Below the pieces are notes generated by a model. The model worked only from the letters and a program-made list of their open reading frames with translations, was not told the origin of the DNA and ran no database searches. From positions 1 through 11,741 of the forward strand of contig CAJMSL010000050.1 in NCBI GenBank assembly GCA_905216045.1: a stretch of DNA of 11,741 nt, read 5' to 3'. Numbering within the stretch: position 1 is the stretch's first letter; every line of letters starts with the position of its first letter. Made by a program: the position numbers and the translations under genes. Of the stretch, positions 1 to 6,725 are shown in pieces. This DNA is from an uncultured bacterium. Its GTDB lineage: Bacteria > Actinomycetota > Coriobacteriia > Coriobacteriales > Coriobacteriaceae.

Positions 1-109
1 AAATCTCCTTAGCCTGGACCCACTTGCCCTCCTCGGGGATGGGTGCGGGGCCGTGGTATGCACCCTTGGCAACGGGGCACATGTTCTCCACTTCCTGTGA
101 GTACTGCAT
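1..109 (-). CDS. Iron-sulfur cluster assembly scaffold-like protein, N-terminal fragment
   Basis: Only the first 36 codons are in the window; the gene runs off the left edge. The peptide begins MQYSQEVENMCPVAKGAY and continues HGPAPIPEEGKWVQAKEI. From memory this matches the N-terminus of NifU-like 'iron-sulfur cluster assembly scaffold' proteins of anaerobic Firmicutes and Coriobacteriia, which often sit beside a GGGtGRT-family gene. That assignment is recall and could not be checked here. The start is well supported: a purine-rich AGGAG Shine-Dalgarno lies about 4 nt upstream of the ATG at 109-107. The gene is divergent from the transposase-like gene to its right. If the assignment holds, it is a second Fe-S assembly function near the suf operon. 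Cys11 is the only cysteine visible. Confidence 0.5.
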   Translation of the reverse strand, partial: MQYSQEVENMCPVAKGAYHGPAPIPEEGKWVQAKEI

Positions 110-512
110 GCCTCTCCTCTCTATCGTGTTGGCGTCCCGTCTGGGGGCCGTGGCTGGCGATTGCCGGGCGACTCTTCGAAAGGGACATGACATGCAGCAC
201 CTATAATACCGCGAAATGCACGGAATATTCGGCGAACGGCTCAGTTTTCGTAGCGAGATGCGCGGAACTTTCAATTGAAACGGTTTAACTCTATATTCTG
301 TGGTCGTGCACTTCCGTAGAGGGGGTCCGTCTTGGGCAAGCTTTTGGTCAGCTTTTGTAAGCGTTGCAGGGGTTGACCTGTTGCAACGGTGCCGTTCGCC
401 GCCTGTTTACTGCCTTTGGCCGCGCGAGCGAATTGTTTTGCGTGAATGTTTTGATGGCACGCTTCAATCGTGCTGTATTGGATGGCAAGCAGATCCCGGC
501 GAAGGGAGCGCC
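110..512. other. Gene-poor intergenic region between divergent genes
   Basis: I see no convincing gene in this stretch of about 400 bases. It is less GC-rich around 190-300 than its flanks. It holds a TATAAT/TATTAT-type element near 202-208, a perfect 12-bp palindrome TTTCAATTGAAA at 269-280, and a bulged hairpin with GTTGCA/TGCAAC arms at 363-387. An open frame from a GTG at 300 is continuous with the transposase gene. The 71 extra residues do not resemble the family, however, and a better start with a Shine-Dalgarno lies at 513. The region probably carries the promoters of both flanking genes. Confidence 0.5.
203..208 (-). promoter_or_regulatory. Possible -10 box for the scaffold-like gene
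   Basis: On the minus strand this reads TATTAT, one mismatch from the sigma-70 consensus, and lies about 95 bases upstream of the ATG at 109. No good -35 hexamer is present 16-18 bases further upstream. Because the site is AT-rich, the plus strand also shows TATAAT at 202-207, again without a -35 box. Treat this as a weak candidate. Confidence 0.25.
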
Positions 513-1322
513 ATGCAGCGCGTTTGGAGAACGGTTACCGGCTTTTACCATGTCTGTGCCCGCGGTACGGGCAAGCAGCTCATCTTTGAGGGCGATGAAG
601 ACCGGTGGGAGTTCTTGGAGCTGATGCGTGAGTGCTGCCGCAAGGCGGGCGTGACGGTTATCGCCTGGTGCCTTATGGGCAATCACGTGCGTCTGGTGCT
701 TGCAGATTACGAGGACGCGATGAGCGCGGCGATGCACCGGCTGCTTTTGACGTACGCGCGGCGGTTCAATAAACGCACGGGGCGCACAGGGCATCTGTTC
801 CAGAACCGTTTTGACCGGCGCGCGCTCGATACCGACTGGCAGGTGATGGAGGCTATTCGCTCCGTTCACGCCGATCCGCAGGAGGCGGGCATCAGTCTCA
901 TTGAGCGTTATCCCTGGAGCAGCTTTCCGGAGCATTTGTGCGCTTACGACGGTGACGCGGCCGATGTCGCGAGGGGATTTTCTGATCCTTCTTGCGTGCT
1001 TGAGCTTTTTGGTTCTGCCGAGGGCTTTATTGCCTATTCGCTTTCGACGCCCGACGGCGGCGAACCGGCGCTGCGCGATATGAAAGAGACAGAGTGGGAA
1101 CGCCACGCCTTTGCCGACAAGTTGGCGAAGAGCCTCGGGGCTCCGCTCCATGGGGTTAAAGACGCACCGCCTGCGCAGCGCGATACCGTTATTTTTGGAT
1201 TGCACGATGCCGGCTTTACGGTGCGCCAGATTGAGCGATATACGGGGACTGGCAATAGTAGCGTCTCTCGTATTGAGCGTGCTTATGCGCGGGTGAAGGC
1301 ACAGGCTGAGCTCTCGGAATAG
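513..1322 (+). CDS. Y1/REP-associated-type transposase homologue with altered catalytic residues
   Basis: This 269-residue protein belongs to the IS200/REP-associated (RAYT-like) Y1 transposase family, whose active members are single-strand DNA nucleases using a His-hydrophobic-His (HUH) motif and one tyrosine. Family landmarks are GFYHVCARGTGKQLIF (10-25), AWCLMGNHVRLVL (51-63), GHLFQNRF (93-100) and RYPWSS (132-137). Two catalytic positions differ from the family. The HUH motif reads H58-V59-R60, and the segment normally YIHxNP reads SVHADP (117-122), so Ser replaces the Tyr. The C-terminal region (about 224-258) looks like a helix-turn-helix (DAGFTVRQIERYTG...SSVSRIERAY). The ATG at 513 was chosen because GAAGGGAG precedes it and the family's N-terminus starts just after it. 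No terminal repeats or partner tnpB were seen. It is probably a domesticated DNA-binding protein or an early stage of decay. Confidence 0.8.
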   Translation: MQRVWRTVTGFYHVCARGTGKQLIFEGDEDRWEFLELMRECCRKAGVTVIAWCLMGNHVRLVLADYEDAMSAAMHRLLLTYARRFNKRTGRTGHLFQNRFDRRALDTDWQVMEAIRSVHADPQEAGISLIERYPWSSFPEHLCAYDGDAADVARGFSDPSCVLELFGSAEGFIAYSLSTPDGGEPALRDMKETEWERHAFADKLAKSLGAPLHGVKDAPPAQRDTVIFGLHDAGFTVRQIERYTGTGNSSVSRIERAYARVKAQAELSE

Positions 1323-1359
1323 AAAATGGCCGAACCACTCTTGTCAAGCGATTCGGCCA
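1323..1359 (-). terminator. Rho-independent terminator of the suf operon
   Basis: An 8-bp stem, TGGCCGAA at 1327-1334 pairing with TTCGGCCA at 1352-1359, has a 17-nt loop. Read on the minus strand it is followed by TTTTCT (complement of 1321-1326). The T tract is on the minus-strand side only, so it mainly serves the suf operon arriving from the right. It may also block read-through between the convergent transposase and sufU. Confidence 0.65.
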
Positions 1360-1363
1360 ACAA

Positions 1364-1406
1364 AAATCTTAAGATTTGGGACAAATACTACTGATTATTT
1401 TGTCCC
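1364..1406 (-). terminator. Second hairpin and palindrome at the 3' end of sufU
   Basis: Arms GGGACAAA (1378-1385) and TTTGTCCC (1399-1406) form an 8-bp stem that straddles the sufU stop codon (1388-1390). Beyond it on the minus strand is the perfect 14-bp palindrome AAATCTTAAGATTT (1364-1377). There is no clean T tract right after the stem. It may be an accessory terminator or an mRNA 3'-end stabiliser upstream of the main terminator. Confidence 0.4.
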
Positions 1407-1822
1407 GTGAGCATGCCGTCGAGGGTGCGCCAGGCGAGTTCGGCGCAGTTGACGCGGGCGGGCATGTGCGAGATGTCCTGGAGCTGGGCGGCTTCGTCCA
1501 GGTCTTCCAGATCTTCCTCGGAGAGCTGCTCGCCGCGGATCATGGCGAGGAAGAGCTCTGCCAGGCGGTGAGCTTCCTCGACGGTCTCGCCGGTGATGAG
1601 ATCGGCCATGATGTCGGCGCTGGCCTGGCTGATGGCGCAGCCATGACCGGTAAAGGAGGCCTCCTCGATCACGCCCTTCTCGACACGCAGCTGCAAGGTG
1701 AGCTCGTCGCCACAGCTGGGGTTGATGCCGTCGTGTTCGTGCGTGGGGGCATCCATCTCGTACTTATAGTCGGGGTGCGAGTTGTGCTCCATAAATGTGG
1801 TGGAGGTGTACAGATTACCCAT
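1388..1822 (-). CDS. sufU: SufU, sulfur-transfer/scaffold protein of Fe-S assembly
   Basis: This 144-residue cytoplasmic protein is the Gram-positive SUF partner of the cysteine desulfurase. In the family a Zn-bound SufU accepts sulfur from SufS and passes it to the SufBCD complex. The ligand set is complete: C37 and D39 in NPSCGDE, C62 in GHGCAIS, and C126 in MPARVNC. The length is typical for SufU. The region around 98-116 (EQLSEEDLEDLDEAAQLQD) is acidic, like the insertion that separates SufU from IscU. It is the last gene of the operon. Its ATG overlaps the end of sufS by 8 nt (ATGGGTAA shared), which suggests translational coupling. Confidence 0.95.
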   Translation of the reverse strand: MGNLYTSTTFMEHNSHPDYKYEMDAPTHEHDGINPSCGDELTLQLRVEKGVIEEASFTGHGCAISQASADIMADLITGETVEEAHRLAELFLAMIRGEQLSEEDLEDLDEAAQLQDISHMPARVNCAELAWRTLDGMLTGQNNQ

Positions 1823-3140
1823 TGAACGTGCTCCAAACGTGATGCAGGCCGGCGATGAACTTGTCGATATCGGCCTTGTCGTTGTAGAAGGCCACGCTGG
1901 CGCGGCAGCAGGCGAGGTTCTCGACGCCCAGCCAGGTAAGCAGCGGCTGCGCGCAGTGGTGGCCGGCGCGGATGCAGACGCCGTCCATGTCCATGATGCT
2001 CGCGACGTCGTGCGGGTGGATGCCCTTGACGTTAAAGCTCACGACGCCGTGGTGGTTGTCCCAATAGATGGAGCCGATGATCTGGACAAAGTCGAGCTGC
2101 ATGAGCTCGCCCATCAGGTAGTGGACGAGTGCCTGCTCGCGTGCCTGGATGTTCTCGTAACCCACCGTGTTGACCAGGTAATCAAGGGCGGCACCCGTGG
2201 CGAAGATGCCGGCGGCGTCCTGCGTGCCGGCCTCGAATTTCTCGGGAACGGGCGCCCAGACGGCGTCCTGCTCGGTAACAGAGTCGATCATTTCGCCGCC
2301 GGTGAGCATGGGCGGCATGGCGTTGAGCAGGCCCATCTTGCCCCACAGCACGCCGATGCCCATGGGGCCCATGGCCTTGTGCGCGCTAAAGGCAAAGAAG
2401 TCGGCGCCCAGGTCGGCCACATCGACCGGCATGTGCGGCAGCGACTGCGCGCCGTCGACGACCAGGTAGCCGCCGTACTTGTGCACGAGCTTGCCGAGGT
2501 TCTTGACCGGGTTCTCGACGCCCAGCACGTTAGACACCTGACCCACGGCCAAGATTTTGGTCTTGGGGCCCACCTTGGACAGAACCTCCTCGGTGGTGAG
2601 TTGACCGGTCTTGGTGGGGTAGAGGTAGACGAGCTTGGCGCCGGTCTCGCGGCAGACCTGCTGCCACGGAATCAGGTTGGAGTGGTGCTCCATGATGGTG
2701 ATGACGACCTCGTCGCCCGGTTTGAGCACTGTGGGCGCAAAGCTCTTGGCGACCAGGTTGAGCGACTCGCTCGTGTTGCGGGTGAAGACGACCTCGTTGG
2801 CCTGTGATGCGCCGATGAGGTCGGCGATCTGCTGGCGGACCTTCGCGATGGCGTCGGTTGCCTCGACGGACAGCGAGTACAGGCCGCGCAGGGGGTTGGC
2901 GTTCATGCGCTGATAGAAGTCGCGCTCGGCGTCGAGCACACAGGCAGGGCGCTGCGCGGTGGCGGCGCTATCGAGGAAGGCGATCTCGGGGTGCTGCTGG
3001 AAGAGCGGGAACTGCGCCTTGTAGGGGTTGGTCTCGATGTCTACGGTGGGCCAGCCGCGCGAAGCCTCGTCGCTGGCGTCGAGCTCCATAGGCTCCGGTG
3101 CGGTACAGGTGTCGCATTTAACGTGCTCGGTGGCGATCAT
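1815..3140 (-). CDS. sufS: SufS, group II cysteine desulfurase
   Basis: This 441-residue PLP enzyme converts L-cysteine to alanine and leaves a persulfide for transfer to SufU. Fold-type I landmarks are present: TRNTSESLNLVA (120-131), the EHHSNLIPW segment (151-159) with a cofactor-stacking His, VDGAQS (228-233) with D229, and SAHK with the Schiff-base lysine K255. The catalytic cysteine is C396 in RAGHHCAQPL, in the short group II (SufS/CsdA-like) loop. The enzyme core begins near residue 38 (TNPYKAQFPLF). Before it lies an unusual extension of about 37 residues with a C9-x-x-C12 pair (KCDTC). The first ATG is favoured because it overlaps the sufD stop by 4 nt and has a GAGGAG Shine-Dalgarno. 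A later Met at residue 18 would remove the CxxC. Confidence 0.95.
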   Translation of the reverse strand: MIATEHVKCDTCTAPEPMELDASDEASRGWPTVDIETNPYKAQFPLFQQHPEIAFLDSAATAQRPACVLDAERDFYQRMNANPLRGLYSLSVEATDAIAKVRQQIADLIGASQANEVVFTRNTSESLNLVAKSFAPTVLKPGDEVVITIMEHHSNLIPWQQVCRETGAKLVYLYPTKTGQLTTEEVLSKVGPKTKILAVGQVSNVLGVENPVKNLGKLVHKYGGYLVVDGAQSLPHMPVDVADLGADFFAFSAHKAMGPMGIGVLWGKMGLLNAMPPMLTGGEMIDSVTEQDAVWAPVPEKFEAGTQDAAGIFATGAALDYLVNTVGYENIQAREQALVHYLMGELMQLDFVQIIGSIYWDNHHGVVSFNVKGIHPHDVASIMDMDGVCIRAGHHCAQPLLTWLGVENLACCRASVAFYNDKADIDKFIAGLHHVWSTFNG

Positions 3141-4408
3141 GCGAGCTCCTCTTCAAAGTTGTCGATCAGGTTGTTGCCCAGGCGGACGACGGCGGCGCGG
3201 GTGCGCTCGGCGGTGGCGGAAAGTGCGGCGTCCTCCAGCTTGGCGCGGATGAACAGGTCCTCGGCGGCGCTTTGGTCAAGGCCGCGGCAGGCGAGGTAGA
3301 ACAGCTGCTCGTCGCGGACGTGGCCGATGGTAGCGCCGTGGTTGCCGGCGACGTCGTCCTCGTCGCACAGGATGACGGGGACGGTCTTGTTGTCGACGCC
3401 CTTGTTGGCCAGCAGCACGGTTTCGCGCTCGGTGCCGACGGCGCCCTTGCAGCCGTGCACGAGGTCGATGGTGCCGCGGTAGACCTTCTTGGACGTGCCG
3501 GTCAGCACACCGTTGGCGTCGATCTCACACTCGGTCTTGCGACCGCGGTGGCGCAGCTCGTAGTTAAAGTCGCGCACCTGCTCGCGGGCGCCCAGGTAAT
3601 CGGTATCGATGGTCACCTTGGCGGTATCGCCCAACAGGTCGCCGGCAAGGCCGGTGGCGCTGGCGCCGGCACCCAGGACAGTGTGCTGCACGTTGACGCG
3701 CGCGCCCTCGTCCAGGAACAGGCCGGTGTCGTCGAGCGCGATCCAGCTATCGTCGAGCGTCTGCGTGCAGGTCACGTTGACGGTGGCGTACTCGTGGGCA
3801 CACACGCGCAGCACGGAGCCCACGACGCCCTCGCCGGTAACGGGGGAGTCCAGGGCGATCTGCAGGTCGAGCGTTGCCTGCGGGCGGGCGACGACGTCGA
3901 TGGCGGCGATGACCGCGGCGGCATCGACGCCGCTCACACGCACGGTAACCGTGGCGTGCTGGTATGCGGGGACATCGATGACGATGCGCTTGGTGGCGTG
4001 GTCGGCCAGGTAGGCGTAGGCAGCCTCGCCCATGCCAGTCTCGAAGGCTTCAGCGGGGGAGAGCTCCTCTTCGAGCTTGATGGCACCGGCCTGGTAGACA
4101 GAGGTGGCGGGCACGTCGAGCTCGGTCTCGGGCGTGATGCGGGCGCGATCGGCGGCATCACCGGGGGCGGAGGCGCGGCGCTCGGGGAAGCGCTCGGCCA
4201 TGGCCTCCATGGCAGTATCGAAGGCGTCGGCCGCGCCGGAAAACTGCTCGTCCAGCCCCTCGACCTCAATGGCTTCGGCAGGAGCGACGGTAAGCTCGTC
4301 CGAAAGCTCAAGCTTGGTCTGGTTCATGCGCAGCCAGCCCCAGGTGGCAGCGGGCATCGCATTGACCTGCTCAAGTGTGGTAGCAGCGGTGTTGGTTTCC
4401 TGTTTCAT
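3137..4408 (-). CDS. sufD: SufD, Fe-S cluster assembly scaffold complex subunit
   Basis: SufD pairs with SufB and the ATPase SufC (SufBC2D) to build Fe-S clusters in the cytoplasm. The protein is 423 residues, typical for SufD. Its N-terminal third is divergent and acidic/Ala-rich. The C-terminal beta-helix core carries family motifs: YRGTIDLVHGCKG (310-322), then GNHGATIGHV (355-364). H357 of the latter corresponds to the conserved SufD histidine at the SufB-SufD interface. C348 lies just before, in ILCDEDD. The ATG shares one base with the sufB stop (TAATG), and an AAGGAG Shine-Dalgarno lies inside the end of sufB about 10 nt upstream. It is distinguished from SufB by position, by lower conservation and by the lack of SufB's long N-terminal motif block. 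Confidence 0.93.
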   Translation of the reverse strand: MKQETNTAATTLEQVNAMPAATWGWLRMNQTKLELSDELTVAPAEAIEVEGLDEQFSGAADAFDTAMEAMAERFPERRASAPGDAADRARITPETELDVPATSVYQAGAIKLEEELSPAEAFETGMGEAAYAYLADHATKRIVIDVPAYQHATVTVRVSGVDAAAVIAAIDVVARPQATLDLQIALDSPVTGEGVVGSVLRVCAHEYATVNVTCTQTLDDSWIALDDTGLFLDEGARVNVQHTVLGAGASATGLAGDLLGDTAKVTIDTDYLGAREQVRDFNYELRHRGRKTECEIDANGVLTGTSKKVYRGTIDLVHGCKGAVGTERETVLLANKGVDNKTVPVILCDEDDVAGNHGATIGHVRDEQLFYLACRGLDQSAAEDLFIRAKLEDAALSATAERTRAAVVRLGNNLIDNFEEELA

Positions 4409-5820
4409 TATCCGATCGCTCCTTCCATCTCGAGCTTGATCAGGTTGTTCATCTCGACGGCGTACTCAAGCGGCAGCTCCTTGGAGACCGGGTTGGCAAA
4501 GCCGTTGACGATCATGGTGCGGGCCTCTTCTTCCGAGATACCGCGGCTCATCAGGTAGAACACCTTGTCGTCGCCGATGCGGCCGATGGTGGCCTCGTGG
4601 CCGATGTCGACATTCTTGGCGCGGATGTCCATGGCGGGGATGGTATCGGAGCGGCTTTGGTCGTCGAGCATCAGCGACTGGCAGCTCACGGTTGCCTTGG
4701 AGCCCTCGGCCTTGGGCGTTGCCACGATGGAGCTGCGGAAGGTCTGGATGCCGCCGCTCTTGGAGATGCCCTTGGTCTCGACGGTTGCCGAGGTATCGGG
4801 CGCGTTGAGCACGACCTTGCAGCCGGTGTCGAGGTTCTGGCCGGCGCCGGCAAAGGTGATGCCGGTAAAGCTCGAGCGGGCGCGGCGGCCGTTGAGCACG
4901 CTCATGGGGTAGAGGTAGCCCACGTGGCTGCCGAAGGAGCCGCTGATCCACTCGATGTCGCCGTCCTCGTCCACGCGCGCTCGCTTGGTGTTGAGGTTGT
5001 ACATGTTCTTGGACCAGTTCTCGATGGTCGAATAGCGCAGGTGCGCGCGCTTGCCCACAAAGAGCTCCACAGCGCCGGCGTGGAGGTTGGCCACGTTGTA
5101 CTTGGGCGCGGAGCAACCCTCGATAAAGTGCAGATCGGCGTCATCCTCGACGATGATGAGCGTGTGCTCAAACTGGCCGGCGCCCTTGGCGTTAAGGCGG
5201 AAGTAGCTCTGCAGCGGAAAATCGAGCTTGGTGCCCTTGGGCACGTAGACAAACGAGCCGCCCGACCACACGGCGCCGTGCAGGGCTGCAAACTTGTGGT
5301 CGGTGGGCGGGATGAGCGTCATAAACTTCTCGTGGATGAGCGGCTCCCACTGCGGATCGTGCAGGGCCTCTTCGATGCTGGAGTAGACGATGCCCATCTT
5401 GGACGCGGTGTCCTGCATGTTGTGGTAGACGAGCTCGGAGTCGTACTGAGCGCCGACGCCCGCCAGGTAGCTGCGCTCGGCATCGGGGATGCCCAGGCGC
5501 TCAAAGGTGTTCTTGATGTCGTCGGGCACCGACTCCCAGTCGTGCTTTTGGTCGGTGTTGGGTTTGACGTAGGTGACGATGTTGTCCATGTCCAGGCCCT
5601 CGATGGAGGGGCCCCACGTCGGGTTGGGGAAACGGTTGAAAATCTCGAGGGACTTGAGGCGCAGGTCGAGCATCCACTGCGGCTCGTCCTTCTTGGCGCT
5701 GATCTCGCGCACGATGTCGGACGTGATGCCGGCGTCGAGGCGCTCGAATCCCTCCTCGCCATAGGTGAAGTCGTAGAGGCTGCGGTCGATGTCCGCGACC
5801 TCGGTGCGGTTCTTGGGCAT
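4408..5820 (-). CDS. sufB: SufB, Fe-S cluster assembly scaffold protein
   Basis: SufB is the main scaffold subunit of the SufBC2D complex, receiving persulfide sulfur and iron for nascent clusters. The 470-residue product has standard family length and high similarity throughout. Landmarks include NPTWGPSIEGLDMDNI (66-81), WSGGSFVYVPKG (185-196), ENWSKNMYNLNTKR (267-280) and the C-terminal block with C380 (VSCQSLMLDDQSRSDTIP) and H408-E409 in GHEATIGRIGDDK. C380 and E409 are in the regions of the E. coli SufB sulfur-acceptor cysteine and active glutamate. A 12-nt gap separates it from sufC, with an AAAGGGG Shine-Dalgarno 7 nt before the ATG. This gene is the best marker that the block is a SUF rather than an ISC system. 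Confidence 0.97.
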   Translation of the reverse strand: MPKNRTEVADIDRSLYDFTYGEEGFERLDAGITSDIVREISAKKDEPQWMLDLRLKSLEIFNRFPNPTWGPSIEGLDMDNIVTYVKPNTDQKHDWESVPDDIKNTFERLGIPDAERSYLAGVGAQYDSELVYHNMQDTASKMGIVYSSIEEALHDPQWEPLIHEKFMTLIPPTDHKFAALHGAVWSGGSFVYVPKGTKLDFPLQSYFRLNAKGAGQFEHTLIIVEDDADLHFIEGCSAPKYNVANLHAGAVELFVGKRAHLRYSTIENWSKNMYNLNTKRARVDEDGDIEWISGSFGSHVGYLYPMSVLNGRRARSSFTGITFAGAGQNLDTGCKVVLNAPDTSATVETKGISKSGGIQTFRSSIVATPKAEGSKATVSCQSLMLDDQSRSDTIPAMDIRAKNVDIGHEATIGRIGDDKVFYLMSRGISEEEARTMIVNGFANPVSKELPLEYAVEMNNLIKLEMEGAIG

Positions 5821-5832
5821 TGCGTCGCCCCT

Positions 5833-6633
5833 TTACGCCTGCTGCTCGGCAGCGGCGGTCTCGGCCTGGGCGCGCTGCTCGGCGGCCTCGCGCTCGAAGG
5901 TCTCAAAACCGTTCTTGTCGATCCAGGGGATGAGCGAGGCATCGTCCTCGCGCACGATGTGGCCCTTGACCATAACGTGGACGCGGTCGACATCCAGGTG
6001 CTCCAGGATGCGCGTGTTGTGCGTGATGATGAGCATGGAGCCGTCGCAGCTCTTGCGGTAGGCGTCCATGCCGTGGCTGACGGTGGAAAGCGCGTCGACG
6101 TCCAGGCCCGAGTCGGTCTCATCCAGGATGGCGAGCTTGGGCTGCAGCAGCAGAAGCTGGAGCATCTCGACCTTCTTTTTCTCGCCACCCGAGAAGCCCA
6201 CGCCCAGCTCACGGTTGAGGTAGGCGGTATCCATGTTGAGTTCGGCCGCGAGCTTCTTGACGCGACGGCGGAACTCCTTGCCCTTCATCTCCAGGCCGGG
6301 GCGGCCGGCGATGCTGGCGCGCAAAAAGCTCGACAGCGGCACGCCCGGGATCTCGACCGGTGCCTGGAAGCTCAGGAACAGGCCGGCGCGCGAGCGCTTG
6401 TCGGTGGTGAGCTCGGTGATGTCCTGGCCGTCAAAGACGATGCGGCCGTCTTTGACGGTATAGACGGGGTCGCCCATGACCAGGTGGCCGAGGGTGGACT
6501 TGCCAGCGCCGTTGGGGCCCATCAGCACGTGGGTCTCGCCGGCGGCGACGTTGAGGTTGACGTTGTGGAGGATGGTCTTCTCGTCCACGGAGGCGGTCAG
6601 ACCTTCGATGGAAAGCAGCGGATTTGCGCTCAT
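5833..6633 (-). CDS. sufC: SufC, ABC-type ATPase of the SUF complex
   Basis: This cytoplasmic ABC ATPase has no membrane partner; its dimer drives rearrangement of SufB-SufD. Numbered from the chosen start (266 residues), all nucleotide-binding motifs are intact: Walker A GPNGAGKS (39-46), Q-loop Q90, signature FSGGEKKK (147-154), Walker B LAILDETDSGLD (167-178, catalytic E172) and H-loop H205. The last 20 residues form an Ala/Glu/Gln-rich tail. The ATG at 6633 has a GAGAGGG Shine-Dalgarno 5 nt upstream. The in-frame ATG at 6663 would add MSTPYTERDS but has no ribosome-binding site. It is the first gene of the operon, behind a divergent regulatory region shared with the Rrf2-type gene. The reversed residue order ETD-SGLD is normal for SufC. 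Confidence 0.96.
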   Translation of the reverse strand: MSANPLLSIEGLTASVDEKTILHNVNLNVAAGETHVLMGPNGAGKSTLGHLVMGDPVYTVKDGRIVFDGQDITELTTDKRSRAGLFLSFQAPVEIPGVPLSSFLRASIAGRPGLEMKGKEFRRRVKKLAAELNMDTAYLNRELGVGFSGGEKKKVEMLQLLLLQPKLAILDETDSGLDVDALSTVSHGMDAYRKSCDGSMLIITHNTRILEHLDVDRVHVMVKGHIVREDDASLIPWIDKNGFETFEREAAEQRAQAETAAAEQQA

Positions 6634-6697
6634 GCTGTCCCTCTCTGTATATGGTGTACTCATAGGTGTACTAAACCCTAGGAATCTTCTCGGAATA

Positions 6698-6725
6698 AAG
6701 TTACTATGGGTTCGGCGTTAGTCAA
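6698..6725 (-). promoter_or_regulatory. Candidate sufC operon promoter
   Basis: On the minus strand TTGACT (complement of 6720-6725) matches the -35 consensus at five of six positions. A 16-nt spacer leads to TAACTT (complement of 6698-6703), which keeps the most conserved T-A----T of a -10 box but is otherwise weak. Transcription would start near 6690, giving a leader of about 57 nt. A weak -10 suits an activatable or repressor-controlled promoter. The -35 box overlaps the TTAGTC half-site at 6718-6723. Confidence 0.45.

Noticed and set aside
363..387. Bulged hairpin with GTTGCA/TGCAAC arms considered as a terminator or riboregulator
   Set aside because: Short stem, bulge on one side, no T tract, and no match to a riboswitch class I recognise.
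300..512. N-terminal extension of the transposase-like gene from a GTG at 300
   Set aside because: The 71 residues do not resemble the family, there is no good Shine-Dalgarno before the GTG, and the ATG at 513 has one and begins just before the conserved domain.
348..1205. Minus-strand open frame of 285 codons opposite the transposase-like gene
   Set aside because: The plus strand carries recognisable Y1 family motifs; this frame shows none and has no ribosome-binding site that I can see.
1782..2807. Plus-strand open frame of 341 codons opposite sufS
   Set aside because: Antisense to SufS, whose catalytic motifs are all in place; the product is low-complexity.
3272..4558. Plus-strand open frame of 428 codons opposite sufD
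   Set aside because: A mirror of the SufD reading frame with a biased, domain-free product rich in Gly, Val and Ala.
6634..6663. Upstream ATG adding ten residues to SufC
   Set aside because: No Shine-Dalgarno precedes it, the residues are not part of the SufC family, and the ATG at 6633 has GAGAGGG at good spacing.
4597..6681. Plus-strand open frame of 694 codons opposite sufC and sufB
   Set aside because: It is antisense to two fully recognisable Suf genes. Its composition (Val/Asp/Gly/His/Leu-rich) is what GC-rich third positions generate, and it has no recognisable domain.
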